A DNA stretch of 64,000 nucleotides from Gnetum montanum. Lineage: Eukaryota > Streptophyta > Gnetopsida > Gnetales > Gnetaceae. The notes below the pieces were generated by a model. It had not been told where the DNA came from, searched no databases, and worked only from the letters and a program-made list of their open reading frames with translations. The position numbers and the translations under genes were made by a program. Position 1 is the stretch's first letter; every line of letters starts with the position of its first letter. Below, in pieces: positions 23,355 to 34,595 of the stretch. The DNA lies in the NCBI GenBank assembly GCA_015680685.1, contig MNCI01034976.1:71077-135076 (forward strand), given 5' to 3'.

Positions 23355-24320
23355 TTGAGCTTGTATGACTTAGTCCTAACATCCCAAACTCATCGGGAAG
23401 CTCTCATACGCATGCTATCGTCCATCCTGGTTAGTGAGGACTTGCCTCCAAGCGAACCGGCCATTCATGCCGTAATGTATCCATCTCACGGTGCCATCCC
23501 TAAGCCCTTGAGCTTCCACGATGATAACATCAGAGTGGACAAGAAGACAGGGGAAACAACAACAATCACCATGTTCATAACCATACACATAAATCAGTTC
23601 AAAATACATAGAGTCCACGTAGATGATGGGGCAGCAACCAACGTTGTACCATATCACATCATTGAACAACTGGGACTTACTGACTTGATTAAACCTACGA
23701 CAATGACATGTTTAAGGTCGTTCAGTGGGTCACATGTATTGGTCAAAGGCACGATAACCTTAAACTTCATAGCAGGAGACCAGTTCCCCACTTTCGCTGA
23801 CTTCCTAGTTGTTGACGAGATGCCAGGATTCAACCTCATATTGGGAAGACCCTGGTTGGCCTAATTGAGAGCCGTTTCCTCCCCCATACATCAGGAGATT
23901 CACCTACCCTATGAAGGCAGAGAAGTCATCATACATGGGGAAGCGGTCACTCCTATCATCTCATCAAACACAAACATAGACCAAGGATTGGAAGTCGAGC
24001 TCGAAGGGCCTAACCGAAATGACAAGAACCCCCAACCACCGGTAAACAGTAAGCCCTTTAACACAGAACAAAAATCTCCCGAAACTGAAACACCTACATC
24101 TGACACTTCACACACATCGCCTCATGAAGAAACCAACATTGAAACAATGATGGACACCGAAGTACCTGAAAATACCGATGCCGAAAACATTCAATCGGAT
24201 GTCTCTTGGACCGAACTGCCATTCAACGTAATCAACGAAGGAGACGCAGAATACAAAATCGTACTGGTTAATACACCCCCTGACATGAAAATAAAGAAAA
24301 TTAAAAAACAACTAAAATAA
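23355..24320 (+). pseudogene. Element B protease and C-terminal tail
   Basis: Aspartic protease continuing the gag frame after a stop near 23340. The active-site loop HVDDGAATNVVP is at 23616-23650, and PGFNLILGRPWLA ends at 23864 where a TAA stop falls (the A copy has Q there). The tail LRAVSSPIHQEIHLPYEG and an acidic Thr/Glu-rich segment run to the final stop at 24320. PR processes the Gag-Pol polyprotein in this family. Confidence 0.88.
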
Positions 24321-24600
24321 ACATCCCTAGTCCAAAACGACGTTAAACTATAACACGTCCGAAATGACACTAAACTACGATAAAACCCAAAAACGCCAAA
24401 AATCATAACAGACAACAAAAAAAGAGAGGGAACAAAAATTAAACATCACCTCTTGTCCGGAAAGACGTTAAACTATCATGTCCGCAATGACATAAAACTA
24501 GCCACGATCAGAAATGGTCGGTCTACTATGAAACACCCGTTTTTTCTAAAATACTACTCGTTTACAATGGAGCCTAAAATGGCCTTAAACTACGCATACC
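24321..24600 (+). repeat. Gene-border repeat after element B protease
   Basis: Several copies of a motif like GTCCGNAATGACNNTAAACT, for example near 24340, 24360, 24465 and 24485. The same motif stands before RT (29480-29616) and after IN (33211-33615). It lies just beyond the 3' end of the antisense gene. Confidence 0.65.
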
Positions 24601-24833
24601 TTGTTTTCCCTTTTTACATATCATTTATCTTCAGTGCATCACCTTTAACAGAAATGCAAACCCAAAAACATTTTAATGTCGTGTCGTGTGTGCAAATAAT
24701 TTAAAATCAACAAAAAAATAGTTATTCATGCAATGTTGTACAAATGGTGCCTGTCTTTCTCAATATTTTCCAGTTACAATGCCTTTATCAATTGGAATCA
24801 GCAAAAATCCAAAAAAAAAAAACTACAAAAGCA

Positions 24834-27800
24834 CTAAGTGTCCGTGACAGGAGGATCATCTCCTTTAGAACCACCAGTGTCAGGGGCCCCTGCCCCACTG
24901 GGGCCAGCCTCATGAGTATCATCGCCACCCTCATGCTGAAAACACCAAAAACAAACAACCAACACAAAAATAAGCAGATGTTAAACATTTTAAACATTAT
25001 CCAATAAATTAACTTCATAAAGACAAAACGCTTACCATAGGGGATCCCCCTAGGCCAAATTCCAGCCGACGAAGGATTTCTTCCTCTGGAATGCTGGCCC
25101 AATCTGTTCCATCCAGGCCTAAATCAACATTTGCCAAAGCCTTGCCTTTGTCGACCGCTGACCAGGTAGGACGTTTCAGAGGAAATTCACCTACGGACAC
25201 CTCCCCAGAAGTAGTTGTGATGACCCTTCTAGGTGACTCCATTTCCACAATTGTGTTTTGGGCACAGGTATCGAAGGCAGAATGCAAACCCAAACCCTCC
25301 ACAAACATCTCCAGCTGCTACTTTTCAATGGACACCTCTTTCAGCGACTTCTTGTACTGATGTTTATGGTTTTTCTCGTCCTGATCCCATTTGCGAACCT
25401 TGGAAGCGAAAGCCTTCCAATCTTGACACTTAAGGTTCAGGAGATCAATTTGAGCTTTGGATTCCGCCATTCTCCGAGTCAGTGATGCATGAAGGTTTAG
25501 AAGGTTCCAATACTTGGTGTACGTAATCTCCGATGTTCACCAGGAACGATCTCCATTTAGTCTAGCAGCGGCGAACTCGTATCGGGCCTTTAAATCGTCA
25601 TGCTCCTCTGTTACGGCGGAGACTTCCTTTTCCTTTGCCTATAATTGTAGCCACAACTGTTCAACAGAATGCCTACAAGTCCACAACGACTTGGCATTGT
25701 GCGCAAGGCTTTCTGCAACTCCTTTATAAACAGGCCTTGGCACCTGTTCCACTTCTGGGGAGAGTGTAGTTAGGAATTCCATACTGATGCCCTCAGAGGA
25801 ATCCCATTTTAGTTTAGCGCCTACCCACGCAGAAAACACGAACATTAAAACGGTACACATAAGGCATGAAGCTCCTAATCTTTAAACAATTCATACCTAT
25901 GTCAGGGTGGATTTCTTGGAGATGTTCAACGACCTCTTCCGCGATTCCATCCATAAAATCCGTCTTATTTGGCATCTCTGACCAAATAAGTGGCTGACAG
26001 GTACGGGAAGCACTAACCTCAGCGGTCCTCTCAGAGGGAACCGTCTTCATGGGAACGTCCAACCGTACCGTCCTGGTACTGCTGCCTTCATCTAATCCAA
26101 AAACACGAAAATGAATAAAAAACATAGGAGCCACAATTAATTCAAGAAAAATAATAATAAAAACCAACTAAAAGCGAAGACATACCCTGATCCTTGTCAC
26201 CTTCTGGGGGATCACCCAAATCCAAGTCACCCTTGAGGAAGCTACTGAACATTTGGTTGATAGTGTCTAGGTCATCTAAAGGTTCAGGGTCAGTAGTCCT
26301 CTCTGTTAATAGCTCCGTTCCCCCACCTTGGCTCTTCTCTGGACTTTCCTCCTCATTGTTTTTCTCGGTACGCGTATCCTCCTCCTCTCTGATGGTCTCT
26401 AAGGCTTGCTTCCTCCTTCATCAAATCGAAAGCAACAACAACACGTAAGTAATTGAGGCAGGGGTTATAAATGAACGAAAATAATGCAATAACAAGTAGA
26501 TGAGCTTCGCTTACCAGGTATCTTGAAGCGTATCTGCTTCACGCGTGGCTGGCTTATATCGGCAACTTCCTCCTCGGCATGTTCGGGTCTTTTCAATTTC
26601 GACTTGGCTTTCCCAACGGTCTCTTTAATAACCCGCTCTGCCCATCTGGCAGTTAAAGGTACATCAGCTGGCTCCACCCCTAGACTATCCTGTGTGTGGA
26701 TGGAACCACCAGATGACCCCCCTGTAGTAACAGAAATGAACTCATCGATACCTTCAGGGACATCCTACGATCTCGTTGTCGCAAACAAATGTTTGACCCA
26801 CGGGCGGGATAGTTGACCTCGATCCCGTAGGACAAATTTGTTATCCGCACGCACCACAAGAAACTCAGCAAAACGGCGGAGATAACCGGTGAAGAAGGCA
26901 AAGGTGAAGTGCGATTGTGCTTCGATATTCGAGCGCAACCGCACTATCTCCTTATGTAGGCCCGCCAACAAAAATTAAGCCCAGTTATACCGCATGCCAG
27001 TTTCTAAGATACTTCGCATGATGCGCACCGCCTCAACCCCGAAACTCCGCACCTGAGAAAGGGTTTTGGGAAACATCCGCACCCGAAACAGGGGATATAA
27101 TTCGTTCACCTCAACAACCTTTGCTTTCCCCTGCATCGGGAATCCCTTGGTGTTCTTCCTTACACAAAGCCAAGATTCCAGCTTGCGGATCATTTGGAGC
27201 TCTTTATGAGACCTGTCCAATACTACAGGTAGGCCATCTGTCGGTATGCCAAACAAGTTAGAAAAGAACACAAGCGACAGATGAAACACCACCTTAACAC
27301 CCTTAATCCGAGCACTGTACTGAGAAACAGACTCATTAAAAGAGTCCACGATCCCTATCATCTCCTCGATTGAGACATCAGGGCTGGGTGTCATAAAAAG
27401 CTCCAGGAGGCCAGCATCGTCCAGGCAACGAGTGAGGGGCAGCAGGGCTTTCTTACGCAGCCACTTCTGCACCTTCTCCACCCCCCGAACTTCTTGACAA
27501 AGTTGTCTCAGTTCGTCCCATCGTCACGGGATCCTCACCGGAGGGTGCATCGACTGTTAAAACAAGTTAAGATGACCATATCAGGATAACCCCAAACAAT
27601 TGAACAAACTCACTAATGCATCTAAGAAATCTTATCACCCACCGTTAGTGGCCGACTTGGAGGTGCTGCCAAAGTTATGAGGAAAGACTGGCCCCTAATC
27701 TGTCCAATCTTCGTGAAGCCACCCACGAGCCTTGCACATCGCAAAGGCCCGAGAAAACTAATTATGGAAGTGGACCATCGAACCCTTCGTCTGAGCCAGA

Positions 27801-29095
27801 ACGGCCCCACAAAGAGTGGGGGCCATCATAAAGGCCTCCAGAGCAGTGCGAGTGAGGGCTATCCCTTCATCCTCGATGAGGGTCCCGTCTGGGTTGGTCT
27901 TTGGTCTGCAAACAAATGTGCATTAAAATAAGAAACCAACATCAAACGGAAATAGACAAAATAATAAATGTAAATAGTCCCACCTGGCTATTCGGTATAC
28001 CGTGCCAGGAGAATTCTGGAACAAAGTATGAGCACAGGCAGCTATAAATAATGTATTGTTGACATAATCCAACCCTGGTGGCAACAATGTCCACAAACAC
28101 GTTAACGGGCAGTTTGACTTGGGCCTGTGGGTAGTGCCATCCTTAGCCACAAACGGCCCCTCGTCGATGTCTCCCATAAAGACCATTACATCCTCTGCAG
28201 CCCTTGGTAGTATTGCATCAACCACACTCCGCGCAGTCACTTCGTCAAAATGCGACCAAATACCCACCTTGAAATTGGTTAACAAGAAAGCCAGAAATTC
28301 ACTAGCACCTTCCCTGAACCAGACCCCCTTGTCATCCACAAATAAAGCCAGGGGAAGATCACCTTCCTCAACGGGGCCAGCCCATGTTAGCACCTCGACA
28401 AGTTCAACCACGATAAGGAAGCGTTTGCTGTCCCTGCAACCAATCACAATGCCACAAAATGAAAGTTCGCATCATAAATCGGCAAAAAATCAAAAAATTC
28501 AACTAACTGTTTACGCCCAGCGTATACGCTATACACAGAGCGTATACACCAACCCTACATAGCGCGAAAACACAACTTACGCCCAGCGTATACGCTGTAC
28601 ACAGCGTATACACCCACGATTTACGCCCAGCATATACGCTGGACATAGAGCGTATACGCCCGTGATTCGTGCTCAACATTTAAGCCGCATACAGTGTACG
28701 CCGAAGAAACCCTCAGCGTATACGCCGTCACAAGAAACAGAACTTATGCCGATGAAAAACACTGAAACTTCTACGCTAAACACAACAACGTGAAAAAATG
28801 TTTACGCTAGGACTGAACACCGTCTATGCTGCACAGTTATGCTGGCGTACATGCCGAAAACCCTCATGATGAAAAATCCCTGCGCTCGGCGTATACCGAG
28901 ATCGTCTACGCTACGAATACAGTGAAGCACACAAACAACAATAGAGGCAAGGATCAAGGCTTACCTATGGGACGTCACAGGCCATGATGGAATCTTTGGC
29001 CTGGGCAGACCCTGCAACATGGCCTCCGTCTCTTCGGTGAAGGTTAGATCAGGACCCTTCCGCCCCTGGCCCTCCACTTCCTTTCCCTTGTCCAT
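24834..29095 (-). pseudogene. Element B antisense gene: eight exons, HAD/FCP1-like domain, about 1,060 codons
   Basis: Runs opposite to B, between protease and RT. Exons from high to low: 29095-28965, 28433-27984, 27905-27643, 27553-26515, 26415-26186, 26091-25897, 25820-25036, 24935-24834, with GT-AG introns (strong GTAAGC donors at exons 1, 4 and 7). Phases join exons 1 to 3 in frame. Exon 2 has the FCP1/NLI-type phosphatase layout: KRFLIVVELVEVLTW (family LDLDGTLV), FREGASEFLAFLL, FKVGIWSH, then NNTLFIAACAHTLFQNSPGT (family NTLLIDDSPYKALLNPPNT). The DxDxT and DD residues are absent. Exon 4 has NLFGIPTDGLP, FPKTLSQVRSFG and MRYNWA. Exons 5-6 are acidic. Exon 7 holds a charged helical region and DWASIPEEEILRRL, matched in A. 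Stops near 26977, 27740 and in exon 7, and a likely shift in the G-run near 27482, show decay. Start ATG at 29095. Confidence 0.8.
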
Positions 29096-29330
29096 CTCGG
29101 AGTGTCTACACTGACGATCTAAGTTTACACTGAGCAATTGTCTACGCTGGCGCTGAGAAGTTTAAGCTTCGGTGTCTACGCCAGAGTCTCCACGTCTATG
29201 CTCGGGATCAGTCTTAGGCGTCTATGCTGAGGTTTACGCTTACGCTAGATATCGTGATTTACACTTACGCCTTAGCAGGTTTACGCTATCGCTCACGCTG
29301 TCGCTTTCCAATAAAACAAATGGACCCCCC
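28500..29330 (-). repeat. GCGTATACGC-rich tract over intron 1 and 5' region of the antisense gene
   Basis: AGCGTATACGC, TTTACGCT and close variants recur at 28505-28940 (inside intron 1 of the antisense gene) and at 29105-29300 (its leader). The motif is the same as in the B LTR and leader, so B may have reused its own LTR-type motif for the antisense unit. Confidence 0.6.
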
Positions 29331-29335
29331 CCTTC

Positions 29336-29348
29336 CCTTTATATAGCG
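29336..29348 (-). promoter_or_regulatory. TATA-like box of the element B antisense gene
   Basis: The minus strand reads GCTATATAAAGGG about 240 bases before the ATG at 29095. It is followed by a C-free G-rich run and the hexamer tract. Position and sequence suggest a Pol II promoter; this is an inference. Confidence 0.5.
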
Positions 29349-29479
29349 TCCGATGACGCTGACGTTGACGCCGCCACTGCTTACGCTGCCGACGCTCCAT
29401 TTTTTTTACCTTTTTGCCTACTATTTGCCGTAATTTCCCCAAAAATGATGAAAATTAACTAAAAATAGAGATTATTACG

Positions 29480-29616
29480 TCCCGGTTCCGCCATGGACCC
29501 CGTTTCACACGTTTACGTCAACTGCTAATCACAACCCGGTATGACCTTAAACTGCCAATCATGGCCCGGTACGACCTTAAACTGCCAATCATGGGCCAGT
29601 ACGGCCTTAAATTGCA
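29480..29616 (+). repeat. Gene-border repeat before element B RT
   Basis: Three near-identical copies of a ~30-bp unit containing CGACCTTAAACTGCCAATCA, with CCCGGTAYGAC at the join. The core GAC-CTTAAACT matches the repeats after IN in all three elements. Confidence 0.8.
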
Positions 29617-31430
29617 ATGCATCTAGGTGTGACGATAATCCACCATTATGCATGTACACATAGTTTAAAAGCACCAGAAAACATAGAACTACACCCCTTT
29701 GTTTATGCAACTCTCGGTTTATTGGCAGGAGCAAGCTCAATGGACTGCCCGCAGTTAACCGCACCGTTAACCATTGACGGACCACACGGCATCATTACAC
29801 GGGACATTGACATAAAATTCATCAATTTAAGTCCATTGATGGATGATGCAGTCATAGCCTCAACGTAGCAAACAATAGACAATTACCACGGCATGACAAA
29901 ATTTCTTGACATAGAAGCTGAAAACATCACCGAAGACCCATTGGCTGAAACCCCCATTACCATGCTTGATGGGGAAGTCAAAATCTTAAAATTAAGCACA
30001 CTGCTACAACTGCACTTGGCCCAAGACATTTAGCATGTGCTTAGGGAAAACATGAAGGCGTTCGCTTGGTCCTATACGGACATGCTAGGGCTAGATCCTA
30101 GAATTGTTCAACACAACATTATCCTTGACCCAAAACTAAGACCGGGAAAACAAAAGGCACGAAAAGTTAGACCTAAAGTGGAATTAGCAGTTCGCAATGA
30201 GATCACCAAGCTTTACCAAGCTGGTTTCATTCGCACCGTTGATTACGCCGAGTGGGTGTCAAACATGGTCATTGTCTCGAAGAAAAACGGAAGCATTCGC
30301 TTATGCATCGACTTCCGAGATTTAAACGTAGCAACCATAAAAGATGACTTTCCCCTGCCCAGCATCGATCAACTCGTTGACTCGACTACCGGACATGCCT
30401 TGCTATCTTTTATGGATGGTTTTTCGGGATACAACCAAATACGCATCAACCCAGAACATCAACTTCGAACCACCTTCATGACCCCATGGGGAACTTTCTG
30501 TTACACCATGATGCCCTTCAGTCTCAAGAACGTAGGGGCCACATATCAAAGAGAGATGACATTTATCTTTAGTGATTACATGCTACGATCGCTCAACGAT
30601 TATGTGGATGACATCGTGGTTAAGTCAAAAATGACCGAACAACACGTACAAGACCTAGACTTAGTCTTAAAACATTGTTTAAAATATGAACTAAGACTTA
30701 ACCCGAAAAAATGTGTCTTTGGCGTCAAAACAGGCAAGATGCTCAGATTTATAGCCTCTAAATTAGGGATACGAGTAGACCCTGATAAGGTGAAAGCCAT
30801 AACAAACCTGAAACCCCCGAGTAGCCTTACCGAGCTTCGCGGTCTACAAGGTAGATTACAGTTCATCAGGCGCTTCGTAGAAAAATTGACAGACAAACTA
30901 AAACCTATGAACCACCTGTTACATAAAAATGTCCATTTCGAATGGACTCTGCAGTGCCAGGAAGCATTCGAAAACATCAAAAAAGCACTTGCCCGACTAC
31001 CTACGGTCTACCCACCCCAAAACAACAAGCGGTTTTACATCTACCTTGCCACTTCAGAATCGTCCATCGCGTCTATGCTCTGCCAGAAACGAGATGACGG
31101 AACTGAAGTCCCTGTGTATTACTTGAGCCATGCCTTAGTTTCCCATGAAAAGAAGTACAACGACATGGAGAGGGCATGCTTAGCTTTGGTCTTTTCTCTA
31201 AGAAAATGGCGACATTACCTCTTCCGTAATCAAGTTTACATAATCTGTAAGGATAATGTACTGAGAGCTATAACAGGAAACATTTACGAAACGAGTTGAA
31301 TAGCTTGATGGAAAGCCATGATAGCTGAGTTTGACCTGTACTACGTAGCACAATCATCAGTCAAAGGTCAAGCCATAGTGAACCAAATGGCCGCATCATG
31401 AACGCATGACCAAGCAACCATAGAGCCTGA
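29617..31430 (+). pseudogene. Element B reverse transcriptase and RNase H
   Basis: The best preserved RT in the window, open from 30037 to 31299. Motifs: RLCIDFRDLNVATIKDDFPL near 30300, LLSFMDGFSGYNQI near 30410, FCYTMMPFSLKNVGATYQ near 30500 and the active site YVDD at 30601-30612. RNase H follows: FYIYLATSES near 31035 (the usual first aspartate is not present) and VYYLSHALVSHEKKYND near 31115. The N-terminal extension from 29617 has stops at 29866 and 30031. Stops near 31298 and 31305 break the link to the second RNase H. RT and RNase H copy the element RNA into DNA. Confidence 0.93.
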
Positions 31431-31464
31431 ATTCCCGGATGAAAGTATAAGCACAATAGGCACT

Positions 31465-32019
31465 GTGCCTGATGACTACGATGCTATTTTAAACTTCGAT
31501 GGAGCATCCACCTCTCATGGAGGAAGTGTGGCCGCTGTCATCACTTATCCGTCCGGGGAGATCCGACCCTTTGCCTATCACTTCAATTTTCACTATACTA
31601 ACAACATAGCAGAGTACGAAGGTCTCCTTAGAGGTCTCATAGCAGCATTGGCTTCAGACATCATGCACCTGGTAGTCAGAGGGGATTCACAACTGGTTGT
31701 AAACCAAGTTACAGATATTTACACATGCAAAGCCCAACATTTACAACCATACTGTGACTTGGCGAAACATTTAATGAAACAATTCGAAAACATTGATGTG
31801 CAACATGTCTCTCGAAACGAGAACACCATCGCAGACGCGTTAGCCACACTAGTGTTAAATATATCGCCCGATATGTTCTATGCCTTGCCAAGCTCCGTAA
31901 TCAACTGCGATGAACCAATAACCTCCAACACATTGCCGATCGCATCTGTTAGTACAACACACGCGATAGAATGGTATGATGACATAAAAGAGTACCTTCT
32001 ACGTGATGAAGCCCCATGA
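31465..32019 (+). pseudogene. Element B second (archaeal-type) RNase H domain
   Basis: Motifs ILNFDGASTSHGGS near 31490, NNIAEYEGLLRGL near 31600, VVRGDSQLVVNQV near 31675 and ENTIADALATLVL near 31820 give the full D-E-D-D set, unlike A and C where the first aspartate is Asn. The domain itself is open and followed by a stop at 32017. It is diagnostic for the Tat/Ogre lineage. Confidence 0.92.
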
Positions 32020-33210
32020 CATCTAACAAATGCGCAAAAGGACGTAGTACGAAAATGTTCTAGGCAGTACACCTTGGTAGGGGATACATTGTGTCGTCGA
32101 TCCTACGAAGGTATACTGCTAATATGCGTAAGTAGTGCTAATGCCCAAATGATTGTTGATCAAGTACATGAGGGACTATGTGGAGGACACATAGCACCAA
32201 AAGCCATGGCCACGAAAATAAGACGTTTAGGCTACTATTGGCCACACATGGAACACGATTGTCTCTCCAAAGTCAAAACATGTAATATTTGTCAAAAACA
32301 TAGTAACCTAATACATGTACCACCAAACGAACTGCACACAGCACAAATAACATGGCCTTTTCAGAAGTGGGAATTGGACCTTATCGGCCCGATAACACCC
32401 TCATCTTCTGCAGGGCACAGCTTCATTATAACTGCGAAAGAATACTTCACGAAGTGGGTAGAAGCAGCTCCCCTTCGAAAAATGACTTCTAAACATGTGT
32501 GCAACTTTATTCTAGAAAACATTGTAACTCGCTTTGGCATCCCTTTGACAATTATCACTGAAAACGAGCCGCAATTTAGTAGTGTCGAAACAAAAACCTT
32601 TTGCGACCGTCTGGGGATCAAGTGTTCGTTTTCCTCCCCTTACTATCCTCAAAGCAATGGACAAGCAGAAGCAACCAATAAGACAATCATAACGATACTT
32701 AAGAAAATGCTGACCCAAAGCAAAAGAAAATTGCACGAGCAATTAGTGTACGCATTATGGGCATACCGCACCACACACCGAATGTCAACAGGTAAAACAC
32801 CATATAGTCTTGTTTACGGTTCAGAAGCTATCTTACCTTTAGAATTACAGGTACCATCATTAAGGATCACACTCTCCGGACTCCTCGACGACGAGGAAAA
32901 CAGTAATCTACATATCATTGACCTCGATTCGGCGGAAGAAGAACACAAACGCGCGCTCGATCAGATCGAATGGTATCAAAAGCAACAAAGACAGCGACAT
33001 CGACATGACATCAACAAACGCCCCATCAAAGAAGGTGACCTCGTGCTCAAGGCTGTTCGGGAACATCCGGACAAGTTCTCAGCCAACTGGGAAGGGCCTT
33101 ATGTGGTCATCAAGGCATTCGATAATGGTGCATTCAAGCTAGCCGACATGGAAGGGAATGAGTTTGCCAATCCTACAAATCATTTGTACCTAAAACCGTT
33201 CTACATCTGA
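32020..33210 (+). pseudogene. Element B integrase
   Basis: Open from 32074 to the natural stop at 33210. HHCC region: VHEGLCGGHIAP and VKTCNICQKH near 32165-32300. Core: WELDLIGPIT near 32370, ITENEPQFSS near 32555, SPYYPQSNGQAEATNKTI near 32640. C-terminal GPY-type segment NWEGPYVV near 33085, ending LKPFYI. The second catalytic residue, normally Asp in TDNG, is Glu (GAA); element C shares this and A has Asp. A stop at 32017 separates it from the second RNase H, so the whole pol is not continuous. Confidence 0.93.
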
Positions 33211-33615
33211 ATACAATCTCAGGTACGTGACAGTTTTGGAATTACGACTATAAACTGATACCACAGAACAGTCCTGGAATTACGACTATAAACTGATACC
33301 ACAGAACAGTCTTGGAATTATGACTATAAACTGATACCACAGAACAGTCTTGGATTATGACTTAAAACTAATACCACAGTGTCCGCAAGGACAATAAACT
33401 AGCATTCATCTGGTAGGACAATAAGCTGCCACCGTCCTAACCAATCGGGTCTGCTAAGACTATAAACTAGCTTGCCTCTCCATAGTCCGCTAAGACTAGA
33501 AACTGACAATGTAACGTCTGTCACGACGCTAAACAGGCAATGTCCAATGGGTTATGATATAAAACTAACCCACGATAGTTTGCCAAGACTATAAACTAGC
33601 AAGTTCACATCCAAC
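33211..33615 (+). repeat. Post-integrase tandem repeat of element B
   Basis: Starts with three near-perfect copies of a ~47-bp unit (GGAATTACGACTATAAACTG then ATACCACAGAACAGTC), then looser copies of GTCYGCTAAGACTATAAACT. The core is the gene-border motif shared with A and C. Confidence 0.85.
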
Positions 33616-34576
33616 ACATCACTCCGCCACCATGCTCATTCGTCAGCTTCACTGCATCGCTCACCATCAATCGCCCTTATTAGTATCGCTGTCATCTACA
33701 CACAGTGCCTGCCTTCCTTCAGCATCTCTGCGTCATTAGCTGCCATGTAAGTCTAAGCTCGTCTATTCGCTCATGGTTTCTCTTGTCTCCTTGGCGTTAT
33801 GTTTGCAGGATGACACCCAAAAGTTTCCAACAAAGATGCACTTTTCCGTAAGCAACAAGGTAAGATAATGTTCGCAGCATACCTAGCCAGACTAAATCAA
33901 ACCATTCACTAGTACATCCCCATTCATCGACAAAATTCCCTATCCATTCGCTAACACTTTATCCCGACATCTCTTTGACACATCTAGTACATCTAAAACA
34001 TTGTACCATTGTAAAGCAGCTGCAACACGTAGCACAACAACTGTGCATGAGTACAAAAATAGAGCAAAAGTTTACGCTGCAAAAAAAAAGAAAAAAAAAG
34101 CAAGTACTCATGTCTAAAATGATCAAAAAGCATCCAGTTGCATGGCTTTGGCTCCCTGCCAATAGGTTCCCCTGAACACTAAACATGAGCCCTGTTCTTC
34201 CAAAGTAGGTAACACATCCTTCCGTAGCTTTGGCCCCGCCAATAGGATTCCCTTGAAAGTTAACCGAGGGCCCTATTCCGCCAAAGGACGCACATTGCAT
34301 GTCTGAACTCCGAGTTTGCTAAAACATTGGCTATTGGCAAGGATTAGCATGCCACATACCCAACATCCCTTGTCCATGACACAATTCTTTGGACAGTCGC
34401 CAATCCCCGCCATCTCTATCCTCCTACTAGCCACAAATTTTCCAATCCCAATCCCATGTACTACTGAACACGGTGCGATGACGTCTCGTGGAGTGGCAGC
34501 GGGCAATGTCTTTATCAAGTTGCTTGTGGTGTTTTGTACTTCTTTGTCGACGCTTCTCGGGTCGATTCCTCCAAGC
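33616..34576 (+). other. Element B 3' non-coding region
   Basis: No supported gene. Holds an A-rich tract at 34080-34100 (element C has a similar one near 57400) and two copies of a ~75-bp unit around GCCAATAGG-TTCCC at 34155-34290. Confidence 0.6.
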
Positions 34577-34595
34577 GTCAACAAAGAGGGGCCAA
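34577..34595 (+). other. Element B polypurine tract
   Basis: GTCAACAAAGAGGGGCCAA directly before the 3' LTR; the same motif precedes the 3' LTRs of A and C. Confidence 0.93.
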
